A stretch of 64,000 nt of DNA from NCBI GenBank assembly GCA_029975055.1, contig JARKPU010000022.1:124001-188000 (forward strand), given 5' to 3'. Of the stretch, positions 44,892 to 53,234 are shown piece after piece (the stretch's first letter is position 1; each line of letters starts with the position of its first letter). Both the position numbers and the translations under genes were made by a program. The notes beneath the pieces were generated by a model. That model did no database searches. It had not been told where the DNA came from and worked only from the letters and a program-made list of their open reading frames with translations. This DNA is from Anaerolinea sp. (GTDB taxonomy: Bacteria > Chloroflexota > Anaerolineae > Anaerolineales > Anaerolineaceae).

Positions 44892-46676
44892 ATGAGAGAT
44901 TTCCGCCTGACCAACTCTCGCGAACTGGTTGACTGCGCCATGGGGCGCACGCCGGCCGACCTGGTGATTCGCGGCGGGCGCTGGGTGTGCGTCCAATCGG
45001 GCGAGGTGCTGCCGGGCACCGATGTGGCCGTCAAGAACGGGCGCATCGCCGCCGTCGGGCCCGATGTGCACCAGACCGTCGGCCCCAACACGCGCATCCT
45101 GGATGCCGCCGGGCGCTACCTGACCCCCGGCCTGCTCGATGCGCACATGCACGTCGAATCGGGCATGCTCACCGTGGCCGAGTTCGCCCACGCCGTCATC
45201 CCGCACGGCACCACCGGCATGTTCATCGACCCGCATGAGATCGCCAACGTCTTCGGGCTGCGCGGCGTGCGCCTGATGGTGGATGAGGCCGCACTCCAGC
45301 CGATCCACATCTTCGTCCAGGTGCCCTCCTGCGTGCCTTCCGCCCCGGGCCTGGAGACGAACGGCGCCGGGCTGAGCGCCGCCGAAGTGCAGGAAGCCCT
45401 CGCCTGGCCGGGAGTGATCGGCCTGGGCGAGATGATGAATTACCCCGGCGTCGCCGGAGGCGACGAAACCGTGCACGCCAAGCTGCAAGCCACGCGCGAA
45501 GCCGGCAAGGTGATCGGCGGGCACTACCCCGCGCTCGACCTGGGCATGGAATTTTCGGCTTACGTGGCGGGCGGCCCGATGGACGACCACGAGGGCACGC
45601 GCCTCGAAGACGCCGTCGCCCGCGTGCGCCAGGGCATGCGCGCCATGCTCCGCTTTGGCTCGGCCTGGCACGATGTGGCCGAGCAGGTGCGCGCCGTCAC
45701 CGAAATGGGCCTCGACCCGCGCCACTTCATCCTCTGCACCGACGACACGCACTCGGCCACGCTGATCGGCGATGGCCACATGGACCGCGCCGTGCGCCAC
45801 GCCATCAGCCAGGGCCTGCCGCCGGTCACGGCCATTCAGATGGCCACGCTCAACACCGCCGAGCACTTCGGCGTCAGCGGTGAGATTGGCCAGATCGCCC
45901 CCGGCCGCTACGCCGATATCCTCATCGTGCCGGACCTGGTCAACTTCCGGCCCGATGTCGTGCTGGCGCGCGGCGAGGTGGTGGCCGAGCACGGGCGCCT
46001 GCTGGCCCGCACGCCGGCGATCACCTACCCCGATTGGGCGCTGCATTCGGTGCACCTGCCGCGCCCCCTGACGGAAGCGGATTTCGCCCTGCGCGCTGCG
46101 GGCAGCGGGCAGCAGACGGCCAACGTGATCGGCGTGATCGAAAACCAGGCCCCCACGCGCCACCTGCGCGTGCCGGTGCGCGCCCGCTCAGGGCAAATCC
46201 GCGCCGACCTCACCCGCGACCTTGCCAAAGCGGCCCTGGTCGAACGCCACCACGGCACGGGCGGCGTGCAGGTGGGGCTGGTGCAGGGTTTTGGCTTCAG
46301 CGAGCCGTGCGGCATGGCTTCCACGGTGGCGCACGACAGCCACCAGATGATCGTCATCGGCACCGACGACGCCGACATGGCCCAGGCCGCCAACCGCCTG
46401 GCGCAGACCGGCGGGGGGCAGGTGGTGGTGCGCCGCGGCGAAATCATCGGCGAGGTGAACCTGCCGATTGCGGGGTTGATCTCCAACGAACCGGCCGAAC
46501 TGGTGGCGCGCGGCGCCGAGACGGTGCTGGCGGGCTTCCGCGCCTGCGGCTGCAAGCTCAACAACCCCAACATGCAGATGAGCCTGCTGGCGCTGGTGGT
46601 CATCCCAGAGCTGCGCATCTCCGATAAAGGCCTGGTGGACGTGCAACGGTTCCAGGTGATCGACGTCCTGGAATAA
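44892..46676 (+). CDS. ade: Adenine deaminase
   Basis: YLTPGLLDAHMHVESGMLTVAEFAHAVIPHGTTGMFIDPHEIANVFG; C-terminal SHQMIVIGTDDADMAQAANRL. Confidence 0.95.
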   Translation: MRDFRLTNSRELVDCAMGRTPADLVIRGGRWVCVQSGEVLPGTDVAVKNGRIAAVGPDVHQTVGPNTRILDAAGRYLTPGLLDAHMHVESGMLTVAEFAHAVIPHGTTGMFIDPHEIANVFGLRGVRLMVDEAALQPIHIFVQVPSCVPSAPGLETNGAGLSAAEVQEALAWPGVIGLGEMMNYPGVAGGDETVHAKLQATREAGKVIGGHYPALDLGMEFSAYVAGGPMDDHEGTRLEDAVARVRQGMRAMLRFGSAWHDVAEQVRAVTEMGLDPRHFILCTDDTHSATLIGDGHMDRAVRHAISQGLPPVTAIQMATLNTAEHFGVSGEIGQIAPGRYADILIVPDLVNFRPDVVLARGEVVAEHGRLLARTPAITYPDWALHSVHLPRPLTEADFALRAAGSGQQTANVIGVIENQAPTRHLRVPVRARSGQIRADLTRDLAKAALVERHHGTGGVQVGLVQGFGFSEPCGMASTVAHDSHQMIVIGTDDADMAQAANRLAQTGGGQVVVRRGEIIGEVNLPIAGLISNEPAELVARGAETVLAGFRACGCKLNNPNMQMSLLALVVIPELRISDKGLVDVQRFQVIDVLE

Positions 46677-46698
46677 AACGATAGGGGAAATAAAAGGA

Positions 46699-47445
46699 AT
46701 GGACACGAAAGCAACCGTTATCCACCCATACCAGCGGCTGCAAACCCAACTGGCCGGGTTGATCGCCGCCACAGCCGCGGGCGAGCGCCTGCCCGCCGAG
46801 CCAGAACTGGCGCGCCAGCTGGGGGTTTCGAGGGCCACGCTGCGCGAGGCTATGCGCACCTTCGAGGGCCAGGGTCTCATCCGCCGCCGGCAGGGCGTTG
46901 GCACGTTCGTCGTCGGCCAGCTGCCGGTGATCGAAACCGGCCTGGAAGTGCTGGAGAGCATCGAAAGCCTGGCCCGCCGCATCGGGCTGGAGGTGACGAT
47001 GGGCGACCTGCACATCGAGCGCATCAGCGCCAGCCCAGAACAGGCCGAGGCGCTCAACGTGCCGCCGGGAGACAGCCTGGTGATGGTCAGCCGGGTGATC
47101 AACACCAAAGGGCGGCCGGTGGCTCACCTGGTGGATATCCTCCCCGAAGATATCCTCACCCCCGAAGACCTGCGCCAGGGGTTCACCGGCTCGGTGTTCG
47201 ACCTGCTCCTCCAGCGCGGCGAACCGGCGCTGAGCAACTCCTATACCGAGATCAACGCAGTGGCGGCCACCGCCGAGTGGGCGCGCGCGTTGCAGATCCA
47301 GCGCGGCGACGTGCTGCTCAAGTTCACCGCGCGGCTGTACACCACCGAAGGGCGGGCGATCGATTATTCGCAGAGCCTGTTCCTGCCGGGGTACTTTCAC
47401 TTTCATGTCGTCCGGCGCGCCGGGTCTCAGCCGCCTTCTGCCTGA
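46699..47445 (+). CDS. GntR family transcriptional regulator with UTRA domain (HutC type)
   Basis: RLPAEPELARQLGVSRATLREAMRTFEGQGLIRRRQGVGTFV HTH and C-terminal UTRA-like region. Confidence 0.9.
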   Translation: MDTKATVIHPYQRLQTQLAGLIAATAAGERLPAEPELARQLGVSRATLREAMRTFEGQGLIRRRQGVGTFVVGQLPVIETGLEVLESIESLARRIGLEVTMGDLHIERISASPEQAEALNVPPGDSLVMVSRVINTKGRPVAHLVDILPEDILTPEDLRQGFTGSVFDLLLQRGEPALSNSYTEINAVAATAEWARALQIQRGDVLLKFTARLYTTEGRAIDYSQSLFLPGYFHFHVVRRAGSQPPSA

Positions 47446-47520
47446 CCGTAACGTCCGAAACCGGCGGGCCGCGCCTGCCGTTTCTATCCTAACCAACCGA
47501 TTTCAGGAGGTTTTTTCCGT

Positions 47521-48471
47521 ATGCGAAGTTTTGCAGGCCGTGACATTCTTTCGCTCAAGGACTTTGAGCGCAATGAGTTTGAGCGAGTCTTCGAAGTGGC
47601 TCGCGAGCTCGAACCGATCGCCCGCAGCCGCCGCAACAGCGACCTGTGCGCCGACAAGACCCTCGTCACCGCCTTCTACCAGCCCAGCACGCGCACGCGC
47701 CTGGCGCACGAAGCCGCCATGCACCGCCTCGGCGGGCATGTCACCGGCTTTTCGGACGCCAAGATGACCCGCGCCGGCGACTGGTACCAGGAATCGATCA
47801 AAGACACGGTCAAGATGCTCGAATTCTACGGCGATGTCATCGTGATGCGCCACTTTCAACAGGGCGCTCCGCACGAAGCCGCGCGCTGGGCTTCCATCCC
47901 CATCATCAACGGCGGCGACGGCTGGGGCGAGCACCCCACCCAGATCCTCACCGATCTGTACACCGTGCTCAAAGAGAAGGGCACCATCGACGGCCTGAAG
48001 TGGCTGGCGGTCGGCGATATGCGCATGCGCACCATGCACTCGCTGGCCTACGCGCTCACCCAGTTCGACTGCCCGATCACCTTTGTGGCTCCGCCGGATA
48101 TGTCGCTCAAGCCGGAGTTCAAAGAAGAGCTCAAGCAGTACAGCCTGAACTTCAAAGAGGCCGAGCACGTCGAGCAGGCCATCCACGAGGCCGATGTCAT
48201 CCTGGTGGAGCCGGTTGTCCAGCCGGATTACACCAAATCGCGCCAGGAAGCCGGCGAACACGGGCAGACCCCCGACAATTACAAGATCACCCGCCAGCTG
48301 CTGGAAACGAAGGCCAAGCCGGGCGCCATCCTGCTGCACTCGCTCCCGCGCATGGATGAGATTCCCCCGGATGTCGATATCACCCGCTGGTCGCGCTACT
48401 GGCAGGAGGCCTTCTACGGCGTGGTGATGCGCATGGCGCTCATCGCCCTCGTCCTGGGCAAGATGGAGTAG
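47521..48471 (+). CDS. Aspartate carbamoyltransferase-like family protein
   Basis: FYQPSTRTRLAHEAAMHRLGG; EHPTQILTDLYTV; LPRMDEIPPDVDITRWSRYWQEAFYGVVMRMALIALVLG. Confidence 0.85.
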   Translation: MRSFAGRDILSLKDFERNEFERVFEVARELEPIARSRRNSDLCADKTLVTAFYQPSTRTRLAHEAAMHRLGGHVTGFSDAKMTRAGDWYQESIKDTVKMLEFYGDVIVMRHFQQGAPHEAARWASIPIINGGDGWGEHPTQILTDLYTVLKEKGTIDGLKWLAVGDMRMRTMHSLAYALTQFDCPITFVAPPDMSLKPEFKEELKQYSLNFKEAEHVEQAIHEADVILVEPVVQPDYTKSRQEAGEHGQTPDNYKITRQLLETKAKPGAILLHSLPRMDEIPPDVDITRWSRYWQEAFYGVVMRMALIALVLGKME

Positions 48472-48544
48472 AAGCCGTTCATCGTTTCCCGATCCTCCGC
48501 GTGGATGGTCGGGAAACGATAAAGATCAATGGGCAGGAGGATTT

Positions 48545-49525
48545 ATGCAGACGTTTTTACACGGGCGCGACCTGATCGGCGACCTTGACTTCAGCAAAGA
48601 GGAAGTCGAGACCGTCCTGGATGTGGCGCTCGACCTCAAACGCAAGCGCGCGCTCAACGAACCGCACGCGTACCTGCGTGATAAGACCCTGGCGATGCTG
48701 TTCTTCTTCAGCAGCACGCGCACGCGCGGCTCCTTCGAGGCCGGCATGGCTCAACTCGGCGGCCACGCGGCCTTCATCGAATCGCGCACCACGCAGATCT
48801 CGCACGGCGACACCGCCAAGGAGATCGGCGAGATCCTCGGGCGCTACTACGACGGCCTGGCCATCCGCCACGTGGAGTGGACCAAGGGCAACCCCTATCT
48901 CAACGAGGTCGCCAAATACTCGCGCGTGCCGGTGTTGAACATGCAGTGCGATATCTACCACCCCTTCCAGTGCCTGGCCGACCTGCTGACCATCTGGGAG
49001 AAGAAAGGCCGCGACCTGCGCCGCAAGAAGATGGTCGTCTCGTGGGCCTATGCCGCTTCGTACCAAAAGCCCATGTCGGTGCCGCAGAGCCTGATCCTGC
49101 AAATGCCGCGTTTCGGGCTGGATGTCGTCCTGGCGCACCCGCCAGAGTTCAAATTGATGCCCGAGATCATGGACCAGGCGCGCGAACAGGCGCGCAAATT
49201 CGGCACCGGCTTTGAGGTGGTGGATGACATGGACGAGGGCTTCAAGGACGCCGATATCGTCTATGCCAAATCCTGGGGCGCCATGGTTCACACGCCCGAT
49301 GAAAAGCAGGGCGCCGAGATCATCCAGAAGTACTCGAGCTGGATCACCGACCAGCGCCGCATGCGGCTGGCCAAGAGCGACGCCATTTACATGCACCCGC
49401 TCCCCGCGGACCGCAATATCGAGGTCACCGATGAGGTGATCGACGGGCCGAATTCGGTCGTCTATGACGAAGCCGAGAACCGACTCCACGTGCAAAAAGC
49501 CGTGATGGCCCTCACGATGGGCTGA
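48545..49525 (+). CDS. YgeW-like carbamoyltransferase
   Basis: FFFSSTRTRGSFEAGMAQLGG; LNMQCDIYHPFQCLADL; VSWAYAASYQKPMSVPQSLILQMPRFGLDVVLAHPPEFKLMP; GFKDADIVYAKSWGA; resembles remembered E. coli YgeW segments. Confidence 0.82.
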   Translation: MQTFLHGRDLIGDLDFSKEEVETVLDVALDLKRKRALNEPHAYLRDKTLAMLFFFSSTRTRGSFEAGMAQLGGHAAFIESRTTQISHGDTAKEIGEILGRYYDGLAIRHVEWTKGNPYLNEVAKYSRVPVLNMQCDIYHPFQCLADLLTIWEKKGRDLRRKKMVVSWAYAASYQKPMSVPQSLILQMPRFGLDVVLAHPPEFKLMPEIMDQAREQARKFGTGFEVVDDMDEGFKDADIVYAKSWGAMVHTPDEKQGAEIIQKYSSWITDQRRMRLAKSDAIYMHPLPADRNIEVTDEVIDGPNSVVYDEAENRLHVQKAVMALTMG

Positions 49526-49557
49526 CGGCTATTTATTCCTGTTTTTTTGGAGAACCC

Positions 49558-50514
49558 ATGTCTGAAAAGAAGATCGCTGTCATCGCTATTGGTGGTAACT
49601 CGCTGATCAAAGACAACGCGCACCAGCGCATCGAAGACCAGTACCTGGCCGCCAAGGAGACCACCTACCACATCGCCGATATGATCGAATCCGGCTGGAA
49701 CGTGGCCATCGGGCACGGCAACGGGCCGCAGGTGGGGCTCATCCTGCGCCAGTCGGAAGTCGCGGCGCACCACGAGAGCATCCCCGAAACTCCGCTGGAT
49801 GTTTGCGGCGCCGAGAGCCAGGGGCTGATCGGCTACCTGCTGCAGCAAAACCTGCAGAACGAGCTGTACCGCCGCAAGATCCAGCAGAACGTCGCCACCG
49901 TCATCACCCAGGTGCTGGTGGATGTGAACGACCCGGCTTTCCAGCACCCCACCAAGCCGATCGGCGGCTTCATGGATGAAGCCGAGGCCAAGCGCAAAGC
50001 CCACGACCTGGGCTGGACGATCGTGGAAGATGCCGGGCGCGGCTGGCGGCGCGTGGTGGCCTCGCCGGACCCGAAAGAGGTCGTCGAGATCGACACCGTC
50101 AAAGCGTTGATCAACGCCGGGGTGATCGTCATCACCGTGGGCGGCGGCGGCATCCCGGTGATCGACAAGGGCGGCGGCGAGTACGTCGGTACGGCGGCAG
50201 TGATCGACAAAGATTACGCCTCCAGCCTGCTGGCCCAGGAAATCCATGCCGACCTGTTCGTCATCTCCACCGCGGTGGAGAAGGTGGCCCTCAACTACGG
50301 CAAGCCCAACCAGGTGCTGCTCGACCGCATGACGGTGGCCGAAGCCAGGCAGTACATGGCCGAAGGGCACTTTGCCAAGGGCTCAATGCTCCCCAAGATC
50401 CAGGCCATCCTGCGCTACCTCGAAAAGGGCGGCAAGCAGGCCCTGATCACCAACCCGGAGAATATCGGCCGCGCCCTGAAGGGCGAGACCGGCACCTGGG
50501 TGGTGGCGGAATAA
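49558..50514 (+). CDS. arcC: Carbamate kinase
   Basis: IAVIAIGGNSLIKD; GHGNGPQVGLILRQSE; VITVGGGGIPVI; AVIDKDYASSLLA. Confidence 0.96.
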   Translation: MSEKKIAVIAIGGNSLIKDNAHQRIEDQYLAAKETTYHIADMIESGWNVAIGHGNGPQVGLILRQSEVAAHHESIPETPLDVCGAESQGLIGYLLQQNLQNELYRRKIQQNVATVITQVLVDVNDPAFQHPTKPIGGFMDEAEAKRKAHDLGWTIVEDAGRGWRRVVASPDPKEVVEIDTVKALINAGVIVITVGGGGIPVIDKGGGEYVGTAAVIDKDYASSLLAQEIHADLFVISTAVEKVALNYGKPNQVLLDRMTVAEARQYMAEGHFAKGSMLPKIQAILRYLEKGGKQALITNPENIGRALKGETGTWVVAE

Positions 50515-50522
50515 GGCTCCGT

Positions 50523-50562
50523 AAACCAAAAAGAGTGCGCGCGGGCGCACTCTTTTTGGTTT
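50523..50562. terminator. Bidirectional terminator hairpin
   Basis: AAACCAAAAAGAGTGCGC gcgg GCGCACTCTTTTTGGTTT. Confidence 0.9.
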
Positions 50563-50573
50563 AAAGGTAAATG

Positions 50574-50622
50574 TTTTTTTCGATCAAATGGTGGGGCAAA
50601 CCCCACCATTTGATCGAAAAAC
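50574..50622. repeat. Palindromic element (GTGGGGCAAACCCCAC core)
   Basis: TTTTTTTCGATCAAATGGTGGGG caaa CCCCACCATTTGATCGAAAAA, about 20-bp near-perfect stem. Confidence 0.9.
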
Positions 50623-50632
50623 CGCCCACCGT

Positions 50633-51388
50633 TCAGAGGCTCTTGCAGTAAATCTGAATGGCCTCGCGCAGGAAAGGGGCCAGCTCCGGGTGGATGCGCA
50701 CGAAGGTGGCGTTGAACTCCGGGTCGTCGTTGTAGAGGTCGCCCAGGCCGAGGAGAATTTCTTTGGTCGGCTCGTAGAAGTTGCGCAAATTCCGGTGCCA
50801 GCGGGCGACGCCCTCTTGAGCCTGCGGGCTGGCCGGCCCCAGCGGCATGCTGGCGACCAGGTCGAGGTAAATCTGCCGGGCTTCTTCGAACACGGCTTTT
50901 TTCTTTTCGGGCGAATACGAAGCCCAGCGCTTCTGCGATTCGCTCACATTCGCCCGGCCCCAGCGGCGGGCAGCCTCTTCTTCATATTGTTTTTGCTTTT
51001 CTTCGCTGAAGCCCTCGAACAACTGTTGATCATCCATGGCGGCGTTTCCTTTCAGGTAAGAGATGGTGCGGTCTACCGTTTGAACCAGGGCAGCGAGCCG
51101 CTCCTGGCGCGCCAGCAGCGCCTTGCGGTGCTGTTCGAGCGCCGCCAGCAGGTCAAAGCCCGGCTCGTCGAGGATGACCTGGATCTCCTCCAGGCTCAAC
51201 CCCAGCTCGCGCAGAAAGAGGATCTGCTGCAGGCGCAGAAGCGCCGCGCGGTTGTAGATGCGGTAGCCGTTATCGGGGTTACGGTCGGGCCTCAGCAGGC
51301 CGATCTCATCGTAGTAATGCAGGGTGCGCGCGCTGACCCCCGCCACCCTGGCGAGCTGCCGGACTGTGTATTGCCTTTGCGTATCCAC
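50633..51388 (-). CDS. MerR family regulator with TipAS-like C-terminal domain
   Basis: YTVRQLARVAGVSARTLHYYDEIGLLRPDRNPDNGYRIYN; C-terminal helical effector region; GTG start at 51388. Confidence 0.9.
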   Translation of the reverse strand: MDTQRQYTVRQLARVAGVSARTLHYYDEIGLLRPDRNPDNGYRIYNRAALLRLQQILFLRELGLSLEEIQVILDEPGFDLLAALEQHRKALLARQERLAALVQTVDRTISYLKGNAAMDDQQLFEGFSEEKQKQYEEEAARRWGRANVSESQKRWASYSPEKKKAVFEEARQIYLDLVASMPLGPASPQAQEGVARWHRNLRNFYEPTKEILLGLGDLYNDDPEFNATFVRIHPELAPFLREAIQIYCKSL

Positions 51389-51394
51389 GCCGAT

Positions 51395-51425
51395 AGTATA
51401 AAGTATTACGTTACGTTAATGTCAA
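51395..51425 (-). promoter_or_regulatory. MerR-type promoter with 19-bp spacer
   Basis: Minus strand TTGACA TTAACGTAACGTAATACTT TATACT; dyad-like ACGTaACGT in spacer. Confidence 0.75.
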
Positions 51426-51746
51426 GGGGCAAATCGGGTTCACCGGGCCTTCTGCGGCCGGGAGCACAGCGCCGATCTCCAACGCCCGAACGCAGAATGC
51501 GTTCGCCTAAAAACTCACCCTTTTGGGCGTCTCGCTGGCAGAGATTCGATGTAAAATTATGATTATGCCGATCATCGAGTCCGCATCTGCGGGCCCTCAA
51601 CCCGGCATAGTTTCAACCTTTCGACAATTGAGCTACCTCTCCGCTGCCAGAACAATCTCAAAGGAGGTGATCCCGGTCGAATCCCCTCTGTAACTGTGTT
51701 TTACAGAAACACCGTCCCTCAACCATCTGTTTTGGAGGAGAACCAC

Positions 51747-52988
51747 ATGAAAAAGTCCGCATTGTTCTTTGGCCTGAGCATTTTGCTGATCGTTGCATTT
51801 GCTCTTTCGGCCTGCCAGCCCGCTGCTCCGGCTGCCACCGAAGCCCCGAAGGAAGAACCCACGCCCGAGAAAGTCGGCGGGTTCCAGATTCCGGCCGTGG
51901 TGGAAGGCAAATTCAATGTCGCGATGGTGCTGATCGGCCCCCATGACGACGGCGGCTGGTCGCAGGCTCACTACGAGGGCCTGGAATACGTGCAAAAGAA
52001 CGTGCCGAATGTGAACACCGCTTATGTGGAGAACGTGCCGGAAGGCGCCGACTCTGAGCAGGTGTTCCGCGCGCTCTCGCGCAAGGGCTTCAACCTGATC
52101 TTCGGCACCTCCTACGGCTTCATGGACCCGATGGAAACCGTTGCCAACGAATTCCCCGATATCATGTACGTGCACATTTCGGGGATTAAATCGAACGAGA
52201 AGAACTTTGGCAACCTGTTCGGCGGCATGGAGACGATGAAGTACCTGGCCGGTATGCTGGCCGGCGCGCGCGCCAAGATGGACGGCAACACCAAGCTGGG
52301 CTACATGGCCACCTTCCCCATCCCTGAAGAGCTGCGCCTGGGCAACGCCATCGCCCTGGGCATGCGCAAGACCTGCCCGGAATGCACCATGGACGTGCGC
52401 TGGATCAACACCTGGCACGACCCGGTGAAGGAAAAAGAAGGCGCGGCCTCCCTGTTTGACGCCGGCGCTCAGGTGGTCTTCACCGGCGCCGACACCCCTG
52501 CCGTGGCCGACGTGGCCACCGAAAAGGGCAAATGGGGCGTCACCTATGACTGGTACGGCTCCTGCAAGGCCGAGCGCTGCCTGACGGCCCCCTATTGGAT
52601 CTGGGGCCCGGTGTATGCCAAGATCGCCCAGGCCGTCATTGACAAGACCTACAAGCCCGGCTGGGAGTACTTCGATGCCGATTCCGGCGGTTTGGGGCTG
52701 TTTGGCTTCATGGAAGGCCAGACCCCGACCAAGGGCGTTTCGGAGCTGCCCCCGGAGGTCGTCAATGAGGTCAAAGACCTGGTGGCGAAATCCCTCAAGG
52801 GCGAATTCAACCGCTTCAATGTCTTCAGCGGGCCGATCAACGACAACTCCGGCAAGGAGATTGTCCCCGCCGGCTCGGCCCTGGAGCAGGCCGACCTCGA
52901 CCAGTTCCCCGAGTACAACCTCGGCTGCAAATACTGCATGAAGTGGTGGGCCGAAGGCGTCACCGCCGAACTGCCCTCCACGCAATAA
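51747..52988 (+). CDS. BMP family ABC transporter substrate-binding lipoprotein
   Basis: MKKSALFFGLSILLIVAFALSACQPAA; BMP fold; SD GGAGGAG upstream. Confidence 0.93.
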   Translation: MKKSALFFGLSILLIVAFALSACQPAAPAATEAPKEEPTPEKVGGFQIPAVVEGKFNVAMVLIGPHDDGGWSQAHYEGLEYVQKNVPNVNTAYVENVPEGADSEQVFRALSRKGFNLIFGTSYGFMDPMETVANEFPDIMYVHISGIKSNEKNFGNLFGGMETMKYLAGMLAGARAKMDGNTKLGYMATFPIPEELRLGNAIALGMRKTCPECTMDVRWINTWHDPVKEKEGAASLFDAGAQVVFTGADTPAVADVATEKGKWGVTYDWYGSCKAERCLTAPYWIWGPVYAKIAQAVIDKTYKPGWEYFDADSGGLGLFGFMEGQTPTKGVSELPPEVVNEVKDLVAKSLKGEFNRFNVFSGPINDNSGKEIVPAGSALEQADLDQFPEYNLGCKYCMKWWAEGVTAELPSTQ

Positions 52989-53002
52989 ACTCTTTTGCGG
53001 CC

Positions 53003-53202
53003 TTCTTCGTGCGCCCAGAGCGGGCGCACGAAGAAGGATGCGCTTGAGATCGGCATTTGAAGTGTTTGCAGGTGCGCTGCACCTGAAAACACTTCAAATG
53101 CAGGATCATCACCCTCGCCCTCCCGCGGGGGCCTGCAGCGAATGATTGGGTGCATAGGTTTTTGTAAATTGTGAGGCCTGCCACACAATTTACAGGAAAA
53201 TT
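53003..53202. promoter_or_regulatory. Three consecutive long hairpins between substrate-binding and ATPase genes
   Basis: CTTCTTCGTGCGCCC/GGGCGCACGAAGAAG; GCATTTGAAGTGTTTgCAGGTGC/GCACCTGaAAACACTTCAAATGC; GTAAATTGTG/CACAATTTAC. Confidence 0.8.
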
Positions 53203-53234
53203 GAAGCCCCGTCCAGCAAAGCTTTAGAGGTGGC

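Noticed and set aside
51541-51680. Genuine rRNA operon or tRNA on the minus strand
   Set aside because: Only about 15 nt match a 16S 3' end and the tRNA-like part has no closed acceptor or T-arm; kept only as a speculative finding.
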